Shown in pieces: positions 49,041-64,000 of a stretch of DNA of 64,000 nt. The notes beneath the pieces are model-generated. The model had not been told where the DNA came from. It saw only the letters and a program-made list of their open reading frames with translations, and made no database searches. The first letter of the stretch is position 1; every line of letters begins with the position of its first letter. Origin of the DNA: Ophiodon elongatus (lineage: Eukaryota > Chordata > Actinopteri > Perciformes > Hexagrammidae); contig JACSYO010001716.1 in NCBI GenBank assembly GCA_016806645.1, forward strand, positions 745,001 to 809,000. Direction: 5' to 3'. The translations under genes and the position numbers were made by a program.

Positions 49041-49348
49041 GTACCGACTCCACACTTTGTTTATTTTTAACTTTTCTGTCCTTTCTGGTCTGAGTGAAGA
49101 CACACTTCGTGCGTCTCTTCTTTGGTAACAAAGTGCTGGCTCCGGTGCGCCATTACGCACTGCGCACAGGTCCCCATGACCAATAACATCGTGTGTTTTA
49201 ACGAGCTATTAGCAAAACTGACTCAATTAAGAGTGTTTTCAAGAAGCAAGTCATTTTCTTGAGTTGCTACAAGTGAAGTTATTTCTTCATTCTGCAAATC
49301 CTTAAAACCAAACCTCACCCAGACTCACTGCCTGTGTCGTTTTTTTTG

Positions 49349-49374
49349 TTCGTGTGTGTGTGTGTGTGCGTGTG
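49349..49374. repeat. (TG)n tract before the pdyn coding-exon acceptor
   Basis: TG units end within 4 bp of the acceptor CAG at 49376-49378, replacing a usual pyrimidine tract. Confidence 0.85.
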
Positions 49375-49392
49375 CCAGGGACCTGGTGAAGA

Positions 49393-50728
49393 ATGGAGTG
49401 GTATGTCCTGGTGCTGATGCTGAGCTTGCCGCCCTCCATCCGCGCAGATTGCTCCTCGCAGTGCGAGAAATGCGTGCAGCAGATCCTCGGGCCGGACGCC
49501 GCCTTCAGCAGCCTGGTAAGACCGGAGCTCCTTTCCCAGAGAGAGAGAGAGAGAGAGGCAGAGAGAGAGAAAGAGAGACACAGAGAGAGAGAGAGAGAGA
49601 GAGAGAAGTGGGAAAAACACCTGCTGCGGTTTGGAGAATTTATTGGGCTTTTATTGCATTTTTTGGGGGGCAGTTTCATGTTGAAATTATAGGCAGCGGA
49701 CTCTAAATTGGAATTGGGTTAACTTCGGACTTCTACTTGGTGATCCACCTTTAAACTTCAAAATTGTTGTTTCTCCAACACAACTGCATTTACTTGATTT
49801 TTCTCTATTTCCATTTCCTAAATCATGAAGTTAAAGATGCCAAATGTGTCAGTGTGAATGAATGCATGACATCTTAGGTTTGAATCCTTCCCTGCTTTGG
49901 ACCAGCTCGGGTGGTTGAGGGAACTTAAAGGTGCTGAGGGGGAAACGTCAGGAGGACATTGGGGTTCAGATAGTGGTCTAAGTCGCTCAAACTAACGACA
50001 AAACCTGCTATTTAGCACACACAAAAAAAGAATGATAATAAAAAAAGGTGTAAAAATGACTTTTAACGCCACGCATCTCCCCGTGCGTGTGTGCGCGCAC
50101 ATATATTGGTCTCACGCTCTCCCCCCTCTGTGTCCCGCAGTCGTGCAGCGCGGAGTGTGAGGGGCAGCTGGAGAGCTGCGAACGGGCTCCGGCGCTGGCG
50201 GACTTCAGCCAGGACGAGGCGGCGGCGGAGGAGCAGAGCCAGCGGGACCTGGTGAAGCGCTACGGCGGCTTCATCAAGCGGCTCGACAAGAACAAGAACA
50301 AGATGTTCGCCTCTCCGTGGCGCGACAACTACGTCCTGAAGGCCGGGCCGCTGGCCAAGAAGTACGAGGACTTGCTGAAGAGGCTGGAGGAGAGGGACGC
50401 GGAGGCGGAGGCGGAGGAGGCGGAGGAGGAGGCGCCGCCGGACGCGGACGCCGCGGAGGAGGACCGGGCGCTCCGCGGCTTCGTGAAGCGTTACGGCGGC
50501 TTTTTACGCAAATTCGGGCCCAAGTCAAAGAGGAGTAGCTCCGCGGAGACGGAGAGCCAAGAGCCCGAGGAGCTGCAGAAGCGCTACGGGGGCTTCATGA
50601 GAAGGATCCGACCGAAGCTCAACAACATGAAGTGGGACAAGCGCTACGGAGGCTTTCTGCGCCGCCACTTCAAAATCTCCGTGCGCTCGGTGGAGGAGCC
50701 GAATGACTACGAGGACTTGAGTTTATAG
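49393..50728 (+). CDS. pdyn: Prodynorphin opioid neuropeptide precursor (two coding exons)
   Basis: Coding exons are 49393-49515 and 50141-50728 (donor CTG|GTAAGA, acceptor CCCGCAG|TCG, phase 0), giving 236 residues ending in TAG. Residues 1-18 are a signal peptide (cleavage after SIRA). Six cysteines (20, 24, 27, 43, 47, 54) form the N-terminal domain shared by opioid precursors. Opioid cores follow, each flanked by dibasic sites: YGGFI at 82-86; YGGFLRKFGPK at 159-169 (neoendorphin position); YGGFMRRIRPKL at 190-201 (dynorphin A position); YGGFLRRHFKIS at 210-221 (dynorphin B position). Processing by prohormone convertases in secretory granules would release kappa-receptor ligands. The linker at 127-148 is a low-complexity Glu/Ala run. 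The length is close to mammalian PDYN (about 254 aa). YGGFI marks it as a fish gene. Confidence 0.95.
49516..50140 (+). other. pdyn: pdyn coding intron
   Basis: This 625-bp phase-0 intron separates the signal-peptide/cysteine exon from the exon with all opioid cores. An impure (GA)n tract (49540-49608) begins about 25 bp after the donor. No other gene is seen. Confidence 0.85.
49540..49608. repeat. (GA)n tract in the pdyn intron
   Basis: Impure GA repeat beginning about 25 bp after the donor. Confidence 0.9.
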
Positions 50729-50967
50729 AGGAACTCTGCTCCTGGGATCTGAAGAGTGGAGCTTCAGATATTCAAGAGGCTCTGAAGCGCGTGGAGGAAC
50801 CAGAGGAAGTCTGAGCGACAGAGAGAGAAACTAAGAACTTGTGCGGGCTGCGCGGAGAGCCGCCCGCCGCGCGCCGCGCGCCGCCTTCATGCTTACAGCC
50901 CGCTCCGCTGCCTTCTGTGTCAAAAGAATTCTCCTCTCTGTGTTATTGGCATCATCGTCTGTCATTC

Positions 50968-51003
50968 AATAAATTATGCTTGTTTAATAAATACATGAAT
51001 AAA
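50968..51003 (+). terminator. pdyn: pdyn poly(A) signals
   Basis: Three AATAAA hexamers lie at 50968-50973, 50986-50991 and 50998-51003, some 240-275 bp after the stop codon. The pdyn transcript should end within about 30 bp of the last one. Confidence 0.75.
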
Positions 51004-51009
51004 AGCACT

Positions 51010-51470
51010 TTCCTGTTTGCCCAACGAAAAGGACTTGACTGATTTGAGCCCCCCTCCCCCCTCTCAGTGCGCCCCCCCCACCCCCATCCCACCCCGGTGC
51101 GCCACTTTAATCCTAAATTCATTAAAAGTTAGGCAAGGGACATTTTAGTAAAATAATGAGATGCCTGCTTTTGTGCCAAATGTATCCAGAATACTTTAAA
51201 AACTAACACATTTTTGTTTTCTAAACTGAGTTTGAAGATAAATAAGAAAAAACGTAAAATGATGAAAAAAACTTGAATGATCATACCACCAAACTATTTT
51301 TGTAAATTTTTGTTTGGCTGGCAAATTACAGCAAATACAAAGTTTAAATACATACTGCACACAGCCGAAAACATAAATGGCCTGATTCGATTATTCCCAT
51401 TTTCCTCAGAGAGCGCTTCCTTTTTATTGACCCTCTCTCTTCTGAACATCCTGTAAAGCCAACATGAACG
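51010..51470. other. Noncoding sequence between pdyn and the minisatellite
   Basis: AT-rich, with C-runs at 51050-51090. Nothing recognised. Confidence 0.5.
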
Positions 51471-51475
51471 GGTTG

Positions 51476-51800
51476 GCCCTTTCCCCTTAGCGGGGCCGTT
51501 CCCCTTAGGGCCCTTAGTGGGGGCCCTTTCCCCTTAATGGGGGTCCGTTCCCCTTAGTGGGGGTCCGTTCCCCTTATTGGGGGCCCGTTCCCCTTAGTGG
51601 GGGCCCGTAGTGGGGGCCCTTTCCCCTTATTGGGGGCCCGTTCCCCTTAGTGGGGGTCCGTTCCCCTTATTGGGGGCCCGTAGTGGGGGCCCTTTCCCCT
51701 TAATGGGGGTCCGTTCCCTTCATTGGGGGCCCTTTCCCCTTAGTGGGGGCCCGTTAACATTAGGGCCCTTAGTGGGGGCCCGTTCCCCTTAGTGGGGGCC
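51476..51800. repeat. 20-bp GC-rich minisatellite between pdyn and gmeb2
   Basis: About sixteen units of GTTCCCCTTAGTGGGGGCCC type, with variants TTA[GT]TGGGGG[CT]CC and some shortened units. Each unit has a G5 run on one strand and a C4 run, so quadruplex or hairpin folding is plausible. It lies tail to tail between the two genes. Confidence 0.9.
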
Positions 51801-52504
51801 ACTAATCGAAGTCGTGGTCCTGAGACTCAGACAGCTGCTTCATGTGGCCCTCAATATTTCACCATCAAATTATTGTGCGCAAAAAGAACCCGAGAGGCTT
51901 TTCAGGAGCCCAAGAAGCTCCAGAACCAGAGGACGGTAAGGTTGTGGCGCCACCTGGTGGACAAACGACACCACGCGCCAGCGGCGTGGCTGATCCAGGA
52001 CCTGGTTCACCGGTCAGGGTCCATTAGTACAAAAGCACAATATGAACTGCAATGATTTCCCTGCGTTATTACTTCTTTAATACCTTTACGTTTGTTTGAC
52101 CTTTATTTTAATTAACTGACGCACCAGATGAAGAGAACCTCAGCCGGCCTGCAGCGAGGACGTCACACAGAACTGATCCGATATGCTTTCTGTACGGCAA
52201 ATGTTTATATTATACTAGATATTAGCCCGACGGTCAATATGACTTTCATCGATAGAAAATACCTATCAGTGTTTTTTAAAATCATCAACGCATTTAGAAT
52301 CTAGTAGTTGTGTCATGTGACCACGGCTGCCACGCTTCCATGACAACTGATTGATGAAGACATCCGGGGAAAAGATAGTAAATTGACCTCGAGTGATGAG
52401 TTTCTTGTCAAATTTAGACTTAAAAAAAACAAAACTTTAACACGTGCGACCCAATTTGGTCACTAGAGAACACGATCATATTTACTATGAATAGTGAAAC
52501 ACAA
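51801..52504. other. Noncoding sequence beyond the gmeb2 3' end
   Basis: No exon recognised. A GTGGCGCCACCTGGTGGACAAAC block (51944-51966) resembles a CTCF-type core (CCACCTGGTGG) but is also common in fish repeats. Confidence 0.4.
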
Positions 52505-52868
52505 TTTGTTCTTGAAAACTGAGCGTTTATTATCAAACTAAACAACACTGTTTGCTTTTCTTCTCTCCAGCCTATGTGGAATGAATCCCTACAGAAACAG
52601 CCGTATCAAATATATTAGTTACCAATACATATTTACAGTCACGTCACACACCGCTCACGCCAGATGCCACGATATCAGTTTCGTGACGGGCATCCACAGG
52701 GACGGCTCGTGTGCTGAATGACAGATGAAGACCGAGCTGATCTGGAAGAGTCAAAATGTGGACGATCCGTCCGTCGCACGTTCAGTCCAACGTCCAGAAA
52801 TATGGAAATGAAGGCGATAACGAGCTGGGAGACCGGGGGGGGGGCTGGGGGGTCAGCTGTCCTGAGTC
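52505..52868 (-). other. gmeb2: gmeb2 3' UTR with poly(A) signal
   Basis: This is the sequence after the gmeb2 TGA. The first AATAAA on the minus strand is at 52531-52526, about 340 nt past the stop. No further exon is needed to complete the protein. Confidence 0.6.
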
Positions 52869-57239
<4,371 letters not shown>

Positions 57240-57254
57240 GGAGGACAGGTGGAG

Positions 57255-57582
57255 CTACACGACACAGAGAGAGAAAACCGGAGTTATTAATATCATTTTT
57301 CTTGTAATAGTGCGAAAAGTTGAGTAATTACAACAACAACAAAATATTTATCTTGTTAACATGCTACAACTTAAATAGACTCTGGAAATCAGTGGGCATC
57401 AATGTTCAACACATTAGTAATAAAAGCAAGGAAGTGGGGATAGGGCCGTATAGAGTTGTGATAAATCGCTCACAATAAGGCAATTGTGGTTAATTTACAT
57501 TATCAAAGAAAATCCTGAAAACAGATGGCTAGCTTGCCATCATGTCGAGAAGTCAAAAATAGAGCCTTTAAAAATAAAATAA

Positions 57583-57613
<31 letters not shown>

Positions 57614-57678
57614 CAGGAATTACCATGAAATAATTTGCGAAACACAATGTTGACATTTAAAAAAAAAAAAAAAAAAGG

Positions 57679-57729
<51 letters not shown>

Positions 57730-58403
57730 CATACATACATATACACACACACACACATACATATATATATTTATGCTTTGTTTATGCAGGGCACTTGATG
57801 ATTTATAGTTATCTTATTTAAGGTTGTTTATTCTTCACTAAAAAAAAAATCTAACTCGTCTCCTATGTGTGAAAAATATTTGTTCCCCAACAACATGTTA
57901 GTTTAAGTGATTTTTTTTTTTTTTAAATGGTTTGAAAAATATTTTGGTGTACTCTTCAAACTTCTAAACACCTGTAAAGACCTGAGTGGACTCTGGTTCC
58001 CTTATGGTGTGTCTCTCTGTTCGGGCACCTGCTGGTTCCTCCACCCTGACTGACAGGTCCTCGTCACGTGACACGGACCAGCGGCGTGTCTCACAGATGT
58101 TGTCTAAACTCAGCCTAACTTTTGGATGAAGACATGGGTTTTAAACTTAAGCCGCACGCGCGCTCGTTACACATGGCTGCGTCAAAGCTTATGTGTAATA
58201 CCAGATAAAACGGTCAACTTAGATAAAAAACAATGTCCAACTCGCAACAGTGCAAAACGTCACTGTGAGCAAATAACAAAGAAAGTACCGCGAAGGTTCA
58301 CGTCACATCAAAGGCTAAATAAACTTGTAACGTTGAATGCCCTCTTATTGAACTAAGACCGGACAGGACCGCGTGCGACTTTGAGATATTAAATACAGCT
58401 TAC
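57255..58403 (-). other. gmeb2: Probable gmeb2 5' UTR intron
   Basis: AT-rich, with (TAA)n at 57589-57613, poly-A at 57659-57676 and (TA)n at 57682-57725. The donor GTAAGC at 58403 and the acceptor GTGTAG at 57255 support it as an intron. Confidence 0.45.
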
Positions 58404-58600
58404 CTATTGGTCTTAACAATAAAAAATAAAAATAAAGTGAGTTGCTAAATGCCGCCTCGTCTTCTGGTGAAAGGATGAGAGGACGAGGCTGTTCGTCCCC
58501 ACCGGGTGGCTGCTTGCTAACGTTAGCTCCGCGTTAGCTAGCAGCGGAGCGCGGCGACTGGACCCGCTGCGGGACTTTCCTTCATGTCTCTAACAACAGC
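58404..58600 (-). other. gmeb2: Probable gmeb2 noncoding first exon and promoter edge
   Basis: On the minus strand a strong donor, CCAATAG|GTAAGC, ends an exon at 58404. The matching acceptor GTGTAG|CTCC lies just upstream of the ATG exon (exon start 57254). The sequence from 58480 to 58640 is rich in GC and CpG, with no TATA, as expected for a broad promoter. The transcription start is estimated. Confidence 0.45.
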
Positions 58601-58609
58601 ACCACCGCG

Positions 58610-59140
58610 CAGCTCTCTCCGGTTGTCGGGGGCCGCTCATACAGTTCATTCAATTTCATCCTCACAAGGCTACTCCATGTTATTCCTTCTTCTTTGTGTT
58701 TATTTCAAGCAGATCGTAACATCCTTTTTCTTCTTCTCCTCCTCCTCCTCTGAGCTTTAAAGGCAGCTAGCGTCAGTCGTGTTTGCGGTACTGCCACCTT
58801 CTGGCGGCGGTTAGCTCCTACAGGAGGTGCGTTCAGCGGGCCAGTGCCGTGTTGTTACTTTTGAGTGTACTGATATTAGTAAATGAAGTACATCTAATTT
58901 CACTTCAGTTAGCTTTATTGTACAGTTGTTACCAGAGCACAATTATGATTATGAAAGACAACGAATGACAAAAAGAATGAAGCGAATAACAATGTTACTT
59001 AAATTAATAGATAGAATAATAGATAAAAAAAAGAACAATATAAACGTATGAACAAGTGATCAAGTTAATATTGGCATAATTTCCTTACAATTAGCCCACT
59101 GGATGCAGCTGACGGGAGACGGTTTTGTTCCACCCTGAAG
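58610..59140. other. Noncoding sequence between the gmeb2 promoter and a repeat
   Basis: A (CTC)n stretch lies at 58735-58751. Nothing else recognised. Confidence 0.45.
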
Positions 59141-59144
59141 CCAT

Positions 59145-59365
59145 CACACTGTAAATTACTGGCTACTTGCATTCATTTCACAGTGAGGTATTGTAACATT
59201 TTCACAGTAAATGATTGAGAAAGGACAGGTGTACTGTGACTTCACAGTAACCTTGCCAATATATTACTGTGATTTAGCAGCACGCTGCTGCGGAATTGCT
59301 GTGTGAACTGTACATGTAAAATATTTTACTGTACATTCACAGTAAATCAATGCAGGCGTGTAGCT
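59145..59365. mobile_element. Palindromic dispersed repeat (TTCACAGTAA / TTACTGTGA type)
   Basis: CACAGTAA and its inverse TTACTGTG recur many times (59217, 59242, 59264, 59338), with TATTACTGTGATTTAGCAG and ATATTTTACTGTACATTC. That is the form of an abundant fish MITE-like repeat. No coding. Confidence 0.6.
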
Positions 59366-59399
59366 CAACAGTAATATACACTTAATAAACTTGAAGTCT

Positions 59400-60099
59400 G
59401 TCGACATATATCACCTCTGTGACTAGAAAACTGCAACTGCAGAACCTGTGTTTCCTGTTGTGGGATCTCTTGATCGGTCAGTTAAAAACCTCCACACGAT
59501 CTGCATATTTAAGTTCCGTACACTGCACCTTTAGTTCTTGCCTTCATTTAAAGCTGATCCAAATCCACCAGGTAACTAATCAGGCCATATCACAGTGATG
59601 TTTCACACACTCTTCATTTCTTGTCCAGCCAAAAGTAAATGTTGGAGTCCTGTCCCTCAGCCAGCAGGTCTGCAGTGTGCTCTCTCTGAGCAGCAGCTCA
59701 CATACTGCTCCTGAAGGATCACTTCTAAACCTCCAAGTACAGCTTTTGATGCAGATCTATAAACTGCACTTCCCTAATTTAGCCGCGGTCTAAATAGAAC
59801 TATAAATAGGTTTTCTTTTTTTAAAAGAAATGAAGAGTTTGTCACGTTTAAATTTCATCTGCATCTTTTAGAGTTTATCGCTGTTCCAGTTTCAATTCTA
59901 AGTTGGATCTCTTTTGTTATGAATCATGTGATTCTGCAGGGAAAAATCAGTTTTCTCTTTATTATTGGCATGCAAAACATTACAGGGGTTGAATTGAAAG
60001 TATTGTTTATTTCCTTACACATCTAATTGAATGGTAGAGCACTGTGGGTGTGTGGAGGAATATGAAGATGTTTGACTGCACCTTTAATACAGATGTGTG
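59400..60099. other. Noncoding sequence upstream of the Nudix gene
   Basis: No exon recognised. Confidence 0.5.
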
Positions 60100-60262
60100 A
60101 TCAATGACACGAAGAAGAAGCAGACATGCGCAGAGCGCTTTGATAAAAAAAAACATGGCGTTCAAAATAGTAGTTTGATAAGCAGTCGTCTCGTTCACCC
60201 AGTTTACACACGTCCCCCGTCCCCCCGGTGCCCGGGAGGTGGTTAGTCAACGTTCTGTAAAC
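60100..60262 (+). promoter_or_regulatory. Probable promoter / 5' UTR of the Nudix gene
   Basis: A short GC-rich stretch (60200-60240) precedes the ATG. It contains ATGCGCAGAGCGC near 60125, resembling an NRF1 site, and an AACATGGCG motif near 60151. No TATA box is seen. The start site is not defined. Confidence 0.3.
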
Positions 60263-63042
60263 ATGTCTCACTCTGCCTGGTCCCAAAGAGTCCTCCAGCT
60301 CCTCCGCCGAATGAATAACTTTTATTTACCGGGTAAGTTGACGTTACACCAGAAACAGAGCGCGTGACGGTGCTGCTTGATGAAGTAACACCGTCCGACG
60401 TGTCCCCGCAGGCTCCTGCCGGTCCGAGTGCTTGAGGTTTGAGGTAAACGAGGCGCAGGTAGGCTGGATTCCTCCGCACGTAGCCCCGCTGTTGACACGG
60501 TATCCGGAAGTGTTCAGTCCGCCGCACGGGGGCGCTGTGTCGCTGCGCCGCAGCTTGGACTCGTACGAGAAGAGGTCCGAGGCGGTGGACGCGGTCCTGC
60601 GCACCCTGAGACAGGAGGGCTCTCTCACGTGTCTTAACGGGTGGAGAGACGAGGTACACGTACACGCGCACACACATTGTTTTAATGACAGAATTATATA
60701 ATACAAAGATTAGGTAGTAAACAGTAGCAGCATGTCAAGAACATATTGGTGGTATAGTACAAATACACACAAAGAGTATACAATATGACAATTGTGTAAA
60801 AAATAATGGAATAAAGTAATCCAGTTAACCCTAATCATAAACTAAGTAAATTGAGTAGATGGTTAAATTCTCAGGGAAAAGTTAAAACACTTTTCTTTTT
60901 ATGATCAACTCTTTAAATAACGAAGCCACTTGAAAATGACAAGGTGGTACAAAATGTAAACCACACTGGTGTTTCATTTTTACCTCTTTACTTAAGATGT
61001 CATTCAACTTATTATTTTTTTCTTTTTACAAAATGTACCAAAACACTGGCAACAAGGAAGCTCTTGGGTCGATAATAATGAGGATAAATATAAATCAAAT
61101 TTAATCAAACCCTCTAAGCTGAAAAGGAAATCTGGTTTTGAATTTACATCAAACACGATTCTTAAGCTTGTTTACAATATATTAAGCTAAGGCTGATCTA
61201 TAGAGGGATGGGAAAAACAACACTGAATGGAAACACTATTGACTCTTTCAGACCATAAATAATTCATAAACAGTTACTGATTGGTTTGGGAGGCACTCAA
61301 AGTAATTGCTCCCAAATTTAAACCGTTGACTGGAGCGAAAACAAATGAAACCAGAGTACCATCGTCTGGATTATCACGGTAGCAGATAACATCTCAAAGG
61401 TTTAAGGAGTGGACAAATCTGGTGGCTTCATTAAAAAGTGAGACTCCGGGTCCGTCGAAATTAATGTGGGATATTTCACGATCAAAAATGAGCGAGGTAT
61501 TTCATGTAAAATCTTGAAATGTACGTCCTCTGCCTTGTTTGAAGCAAAGTACCTATCAGGTGAAAGTCCAGCCCTCCTCCGGTTTCTGATCTCGATGTGA
61601 GACCTCCAGGAAAACTAACCCCCGAGGAGCAGTTTTACTTGAAAAGTTCGGCAAATATGCTTATTGTTCCACTTTTGTATCCGTACGTTTTTAATTCCGC
61701 CCAACATCAGTAACGGCTGTGTTATAATATCCTCCCCATAACTGAAGTGGCTTTTCACGAGTTAAAGAATTCCATTCTTTGAAAGGAAGAGGAAAGGAGA
61801 ACGGTGAACAGATGACCAAATTCATGCGAAAGCTTGAGAATATGATTCATATCTCTTTGGAACCATTTAGGAAGCACAGATTGTTTTCTGATGAGCGTGT
61901 TCCAGAGGAAAGGTTCGGGAGGTGCGAAGTTACAAAACTCTGGGATTTCTGATGGAACTTTGATAATTGATTAATTGATTGATCTGTTCAGCATGTCAAA
62001 AATGTTATCCCAAAATGTGAATTGGGATAAAATACCAAATTTGAATCCGGATTTTTAAGACACCTTTTGAACTAGTTAACTTTAAAGATATTAACAGTTT
62101 TCCAGGACTTCAAGAAGATCTCCTTCTGTTTTACTATTGGCGAGAAAAACGTTTCTCAAGATTGTGTGTTTTATTCTCCCAAATGAAATCTAGAAAAGTT
62201 GTAGTCCCGTCTGTGGCGGTTGTATCGTTGACTCATAAAGATAAAGATGGATACACGGAGCGAGAGAGGAGAACACCGGCCAGGACAGACGGATGCTTTT
62301 GAAGCCAAACATGAAAAATGCTCTTGGTCTTTTTTTAGTCTGTTTGAGAAATTTTGTTTGCTAGCGATAAGATTTCTATTCATAAATATCCCAAAATACT
62401 TAACAAAATCCTTTTATCTTTTACTGGGATATTTCTGATTGCATAATCATCCCAATTATGCAGGGACAAAAATTCATATTTGGTCTTAAACCGGAAGCAT
62501 TGGAGAGGTTGATCAAATTCATAGAATTACACAATTGGTCCCTGTCTTTTTTTAAAAGAATAGTATAACATGGTAAATCTTTCAAAAATGGAGATTCCTT
62601 AAAATATAAAATATTGACATTATTGTAATTATTATTGATTTTTTTATTATATGTATTATTATATTAATAATATTTATTGACAATTTGGTGACTAAAGTAA
62701 ACAAAAAAGGAGAAATAGGGCAACTGCCTGACCCCTTTATTAATTTGAAATGAATTAGAACCAAGCTTTTAATATCTTTGTGAAAGATGCTGACAATGTT
62801 AACACAGTTATTACCAAAGACGAATGCTTTGAGGGACAGAAAAAGAAAAGTCCCAAAACAGAATAAGAGCCAAAATTGTATCGAAGAACTAACATTCAAT
62901 TTATTGACAGAGAGGAGATGCACCTTGTATGTATGAAATAATAACGTTTGTTAGTTCTTGTTTAAAATGTAATATAAGTGTAAGTGTATTTTCTATGAAA
63001 GGGGACTTTTAAAAAATATTTATATAAAAAAAAAAAAAAAGA

Positions 63043-63135
<93 letters not shown>

Positions 63136-63968
63136 TTTTTTCTTTTTTGTTTTTATATAGAAATATATATTAAAAAAAGAAAAAAAAAAAAAAATATATA
63201 GATTAACACCAACCTCACATCAGATTGTTACATCTGTACATGTGATTTTGGTAACTTGGCTGGATTTCCATGAGCTCTGAGAGAAGTCCTTTACTGCTAA
63301 CTACGCTGATGGCAGTTTCTATCATATGGTACACTGGAATTAAACCTGGGACTGTACATGCTTAAAATGACCCTAGATATTCTCAATAATATTTTAAAAT
63401 CCTAATAATTAGTATCACAGTAATCCTGAAGCATTCCTTATCTTTCAGAAGTACAGTGTGATGCCTACGTTCTCCGACCCTCCTGTGATGTGGATGGAAA
63501 GATCAGCTACAAGTAAGTCCCGGCCCACGCTGTGGCAGCGCCGCCTGTTTCTATCAGTGTTGGTGTGTGAGCTCACCGTGAGGCTGAACCACAGGTCTCT
63601 TTGGAGTGAAGCGGTATGGAGTCCACATCAACGGCTACACCGTCGGCGACGGTGGGGAAGTCTGCATGTGGCTGGCACGACGCTCCCCCACCAAGCAGAC
63701 GTACCCCGGACTACTGGACAATGTGGTGAGCGCACACTGGGACTGACTGATCCTAGATGCCAGCAATCAGTGAGGAGACATGTGAATTCAGTATCTCAGA
63801 TTTCCAAAAAATGAGTCCAGAAGATGAGATGCTGCTGTGTCTTTTGAAGGTGGCAGGTGGTATCGCTGCTGGCGTTGGCATCAAACACACGTTGGTCAAA
63901 GAGTGTGAGGAGGAAGCGTGTATCCCAGCAGCCATTGCAGAGAAGGCTCGCCCTGTAACCAATGTAAG
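60263..63968 (+). CDS. DUF4743 / Nudix hydrolase family protein (5' part, cut by window end)
   Basis: Five exons are readable: 60263-60332, 60412-60653, 63449-63512, 63595-63725, 63850-63968, with GT/AG ends and consistent phases (208 residues so far). Residues 25-125 match the DUF4743 domain (VGWIPPHVAPLL, LNGWRDEKYSV, MERSAT). Residues 126-208 begin the Nudix fold with LFGVKRYGVHINGYT, LARRSPTKQTYPGLLDN and the Nudix box at 172-194. The box is degenerate (Val at the first Glu position, Lys for Arg, Cys for the late Gly) but keeps the KE-x-x-EE acidic core, as this family does. Relatives, from family knowledge, are yeast YJR142W and plant NUDT20/NUDT24, proposed to clean up damaged thiamine or related diphosphates. 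The substrate here is unknown. The last donor, GTAAG|GTGAGT, implies an onward VSY. The 3' end is outside the window. Confidence 0.85.
60654..63448 (+). other. Intron 2 of the Nudix gene, with LINE-like debris on the minus strand
   Basis: This 2.8-kb intron is AT-rich. On the minus strand between about 61020 and 62950, broken reading frames give short blocks resembling the teleost L1/Tx1 LINE polymerase (for example LGGIKNVRIQKWNNKHIC near 61690), all with stops and frameshifts. A (TA)n tract fills 63043-63122. The LINE reading is from memory of the family and is uncertain. Confidence 0.4.
63043..63122. repeat. (TA)n microsatellite in Nudix intron 2
   Basis: About forty TA units with two GTATAT interruptions, followed by poly-A runs at 63170-63195. 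Confidence 0.95.
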
Positions 63969-64000
63969 GTGAGTCTCTTGGAGTTAAAGGGTAAGTCCGG

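Noticed and set aside
48634..49128. 164-residue open frame upstream of pdyn
   Set aside because: It crosses the pdyn promoter elements and first donor; composition follows GC content and no family is recognised.
51610..51792. Gly-Pro-Phe-Pro-Leu repeat open frame
   Set aside because: Translation of the 20-bp minisatellite; no start context or splice support.

Overview
The window is vertebrate nuclear DNA, most likely from a ray-finned (teleost, probably percomorph) fish. The evidence is split genes with GT/AG introns, many (CA)n/(GA)n microsatellites, several dispersed repeats of the kind typical of teleost genomes, and a prodynorphin whose first opioid core is YGGFI. No bacterial operon, CRISPR array, phage or rRNA gene is visible.

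Four protein-coding genes can be read exon by exon. From left to right they are: a minus-strand STK35-type nuclear kinase (two coding exons, 14302-17400); a plus-strand prodynorphin gene (two coding exons, 49393-50728, with a readable promoter and poly(A) signals); a minus-strand GMEB2 SAND-domain transcription factor (nine coding exons, 52869-57239, 526 aa, all splice phases consistent); and the 5' part of a plus-strand DUF4743/Nudix gene (five exons, from 60263, running off the right edge). stk35 beside pdyn matches the STK35-PDYN pair on human chromosome 20p13 (from memory). pdyn and gmeb2 lie tail to tail, separated by a 20-bp GC-rich minisatellite. The gmeb2 and Nudix genes are head to head about 1.7 kb apart. 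The products do not form a pathway: a nuclear kinase, a neuropeptide precursor, a transcription factor and a predicted hydrolase.

The left 14 kb has no convincing coding exon. Part of it may be a long spliced 3' UTR of stk35, because a good donor lies 74 nt past the stop codon. The 31 kb between stk35 and pdyn is a gene desert filled with transposon debris. It includes a short element with perfect inverted ends at 18127-18350; a hAT-like element with imperfect 8-bp target duplications (25919-27957) that sits in a degenerate DIRS-like stretch and contains a deleted L2-like LINE; a LINE split by a 486-bp element with 29-bp inverted ends that itself holds an L1/Tx1-like tail (45065-46050); and three copies of a SINE-like repeat, two of them carrying an AAGATGGCGAC motif.

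I found no convincing undescribed gene system. The points most worth following up are the opioid-core substitutions in pdyn, the possible nonsense-mediated-decay intron of stk35, the repeats inside gmeb2 (one coding, one intronic but in frame), and the nested mobile elements.
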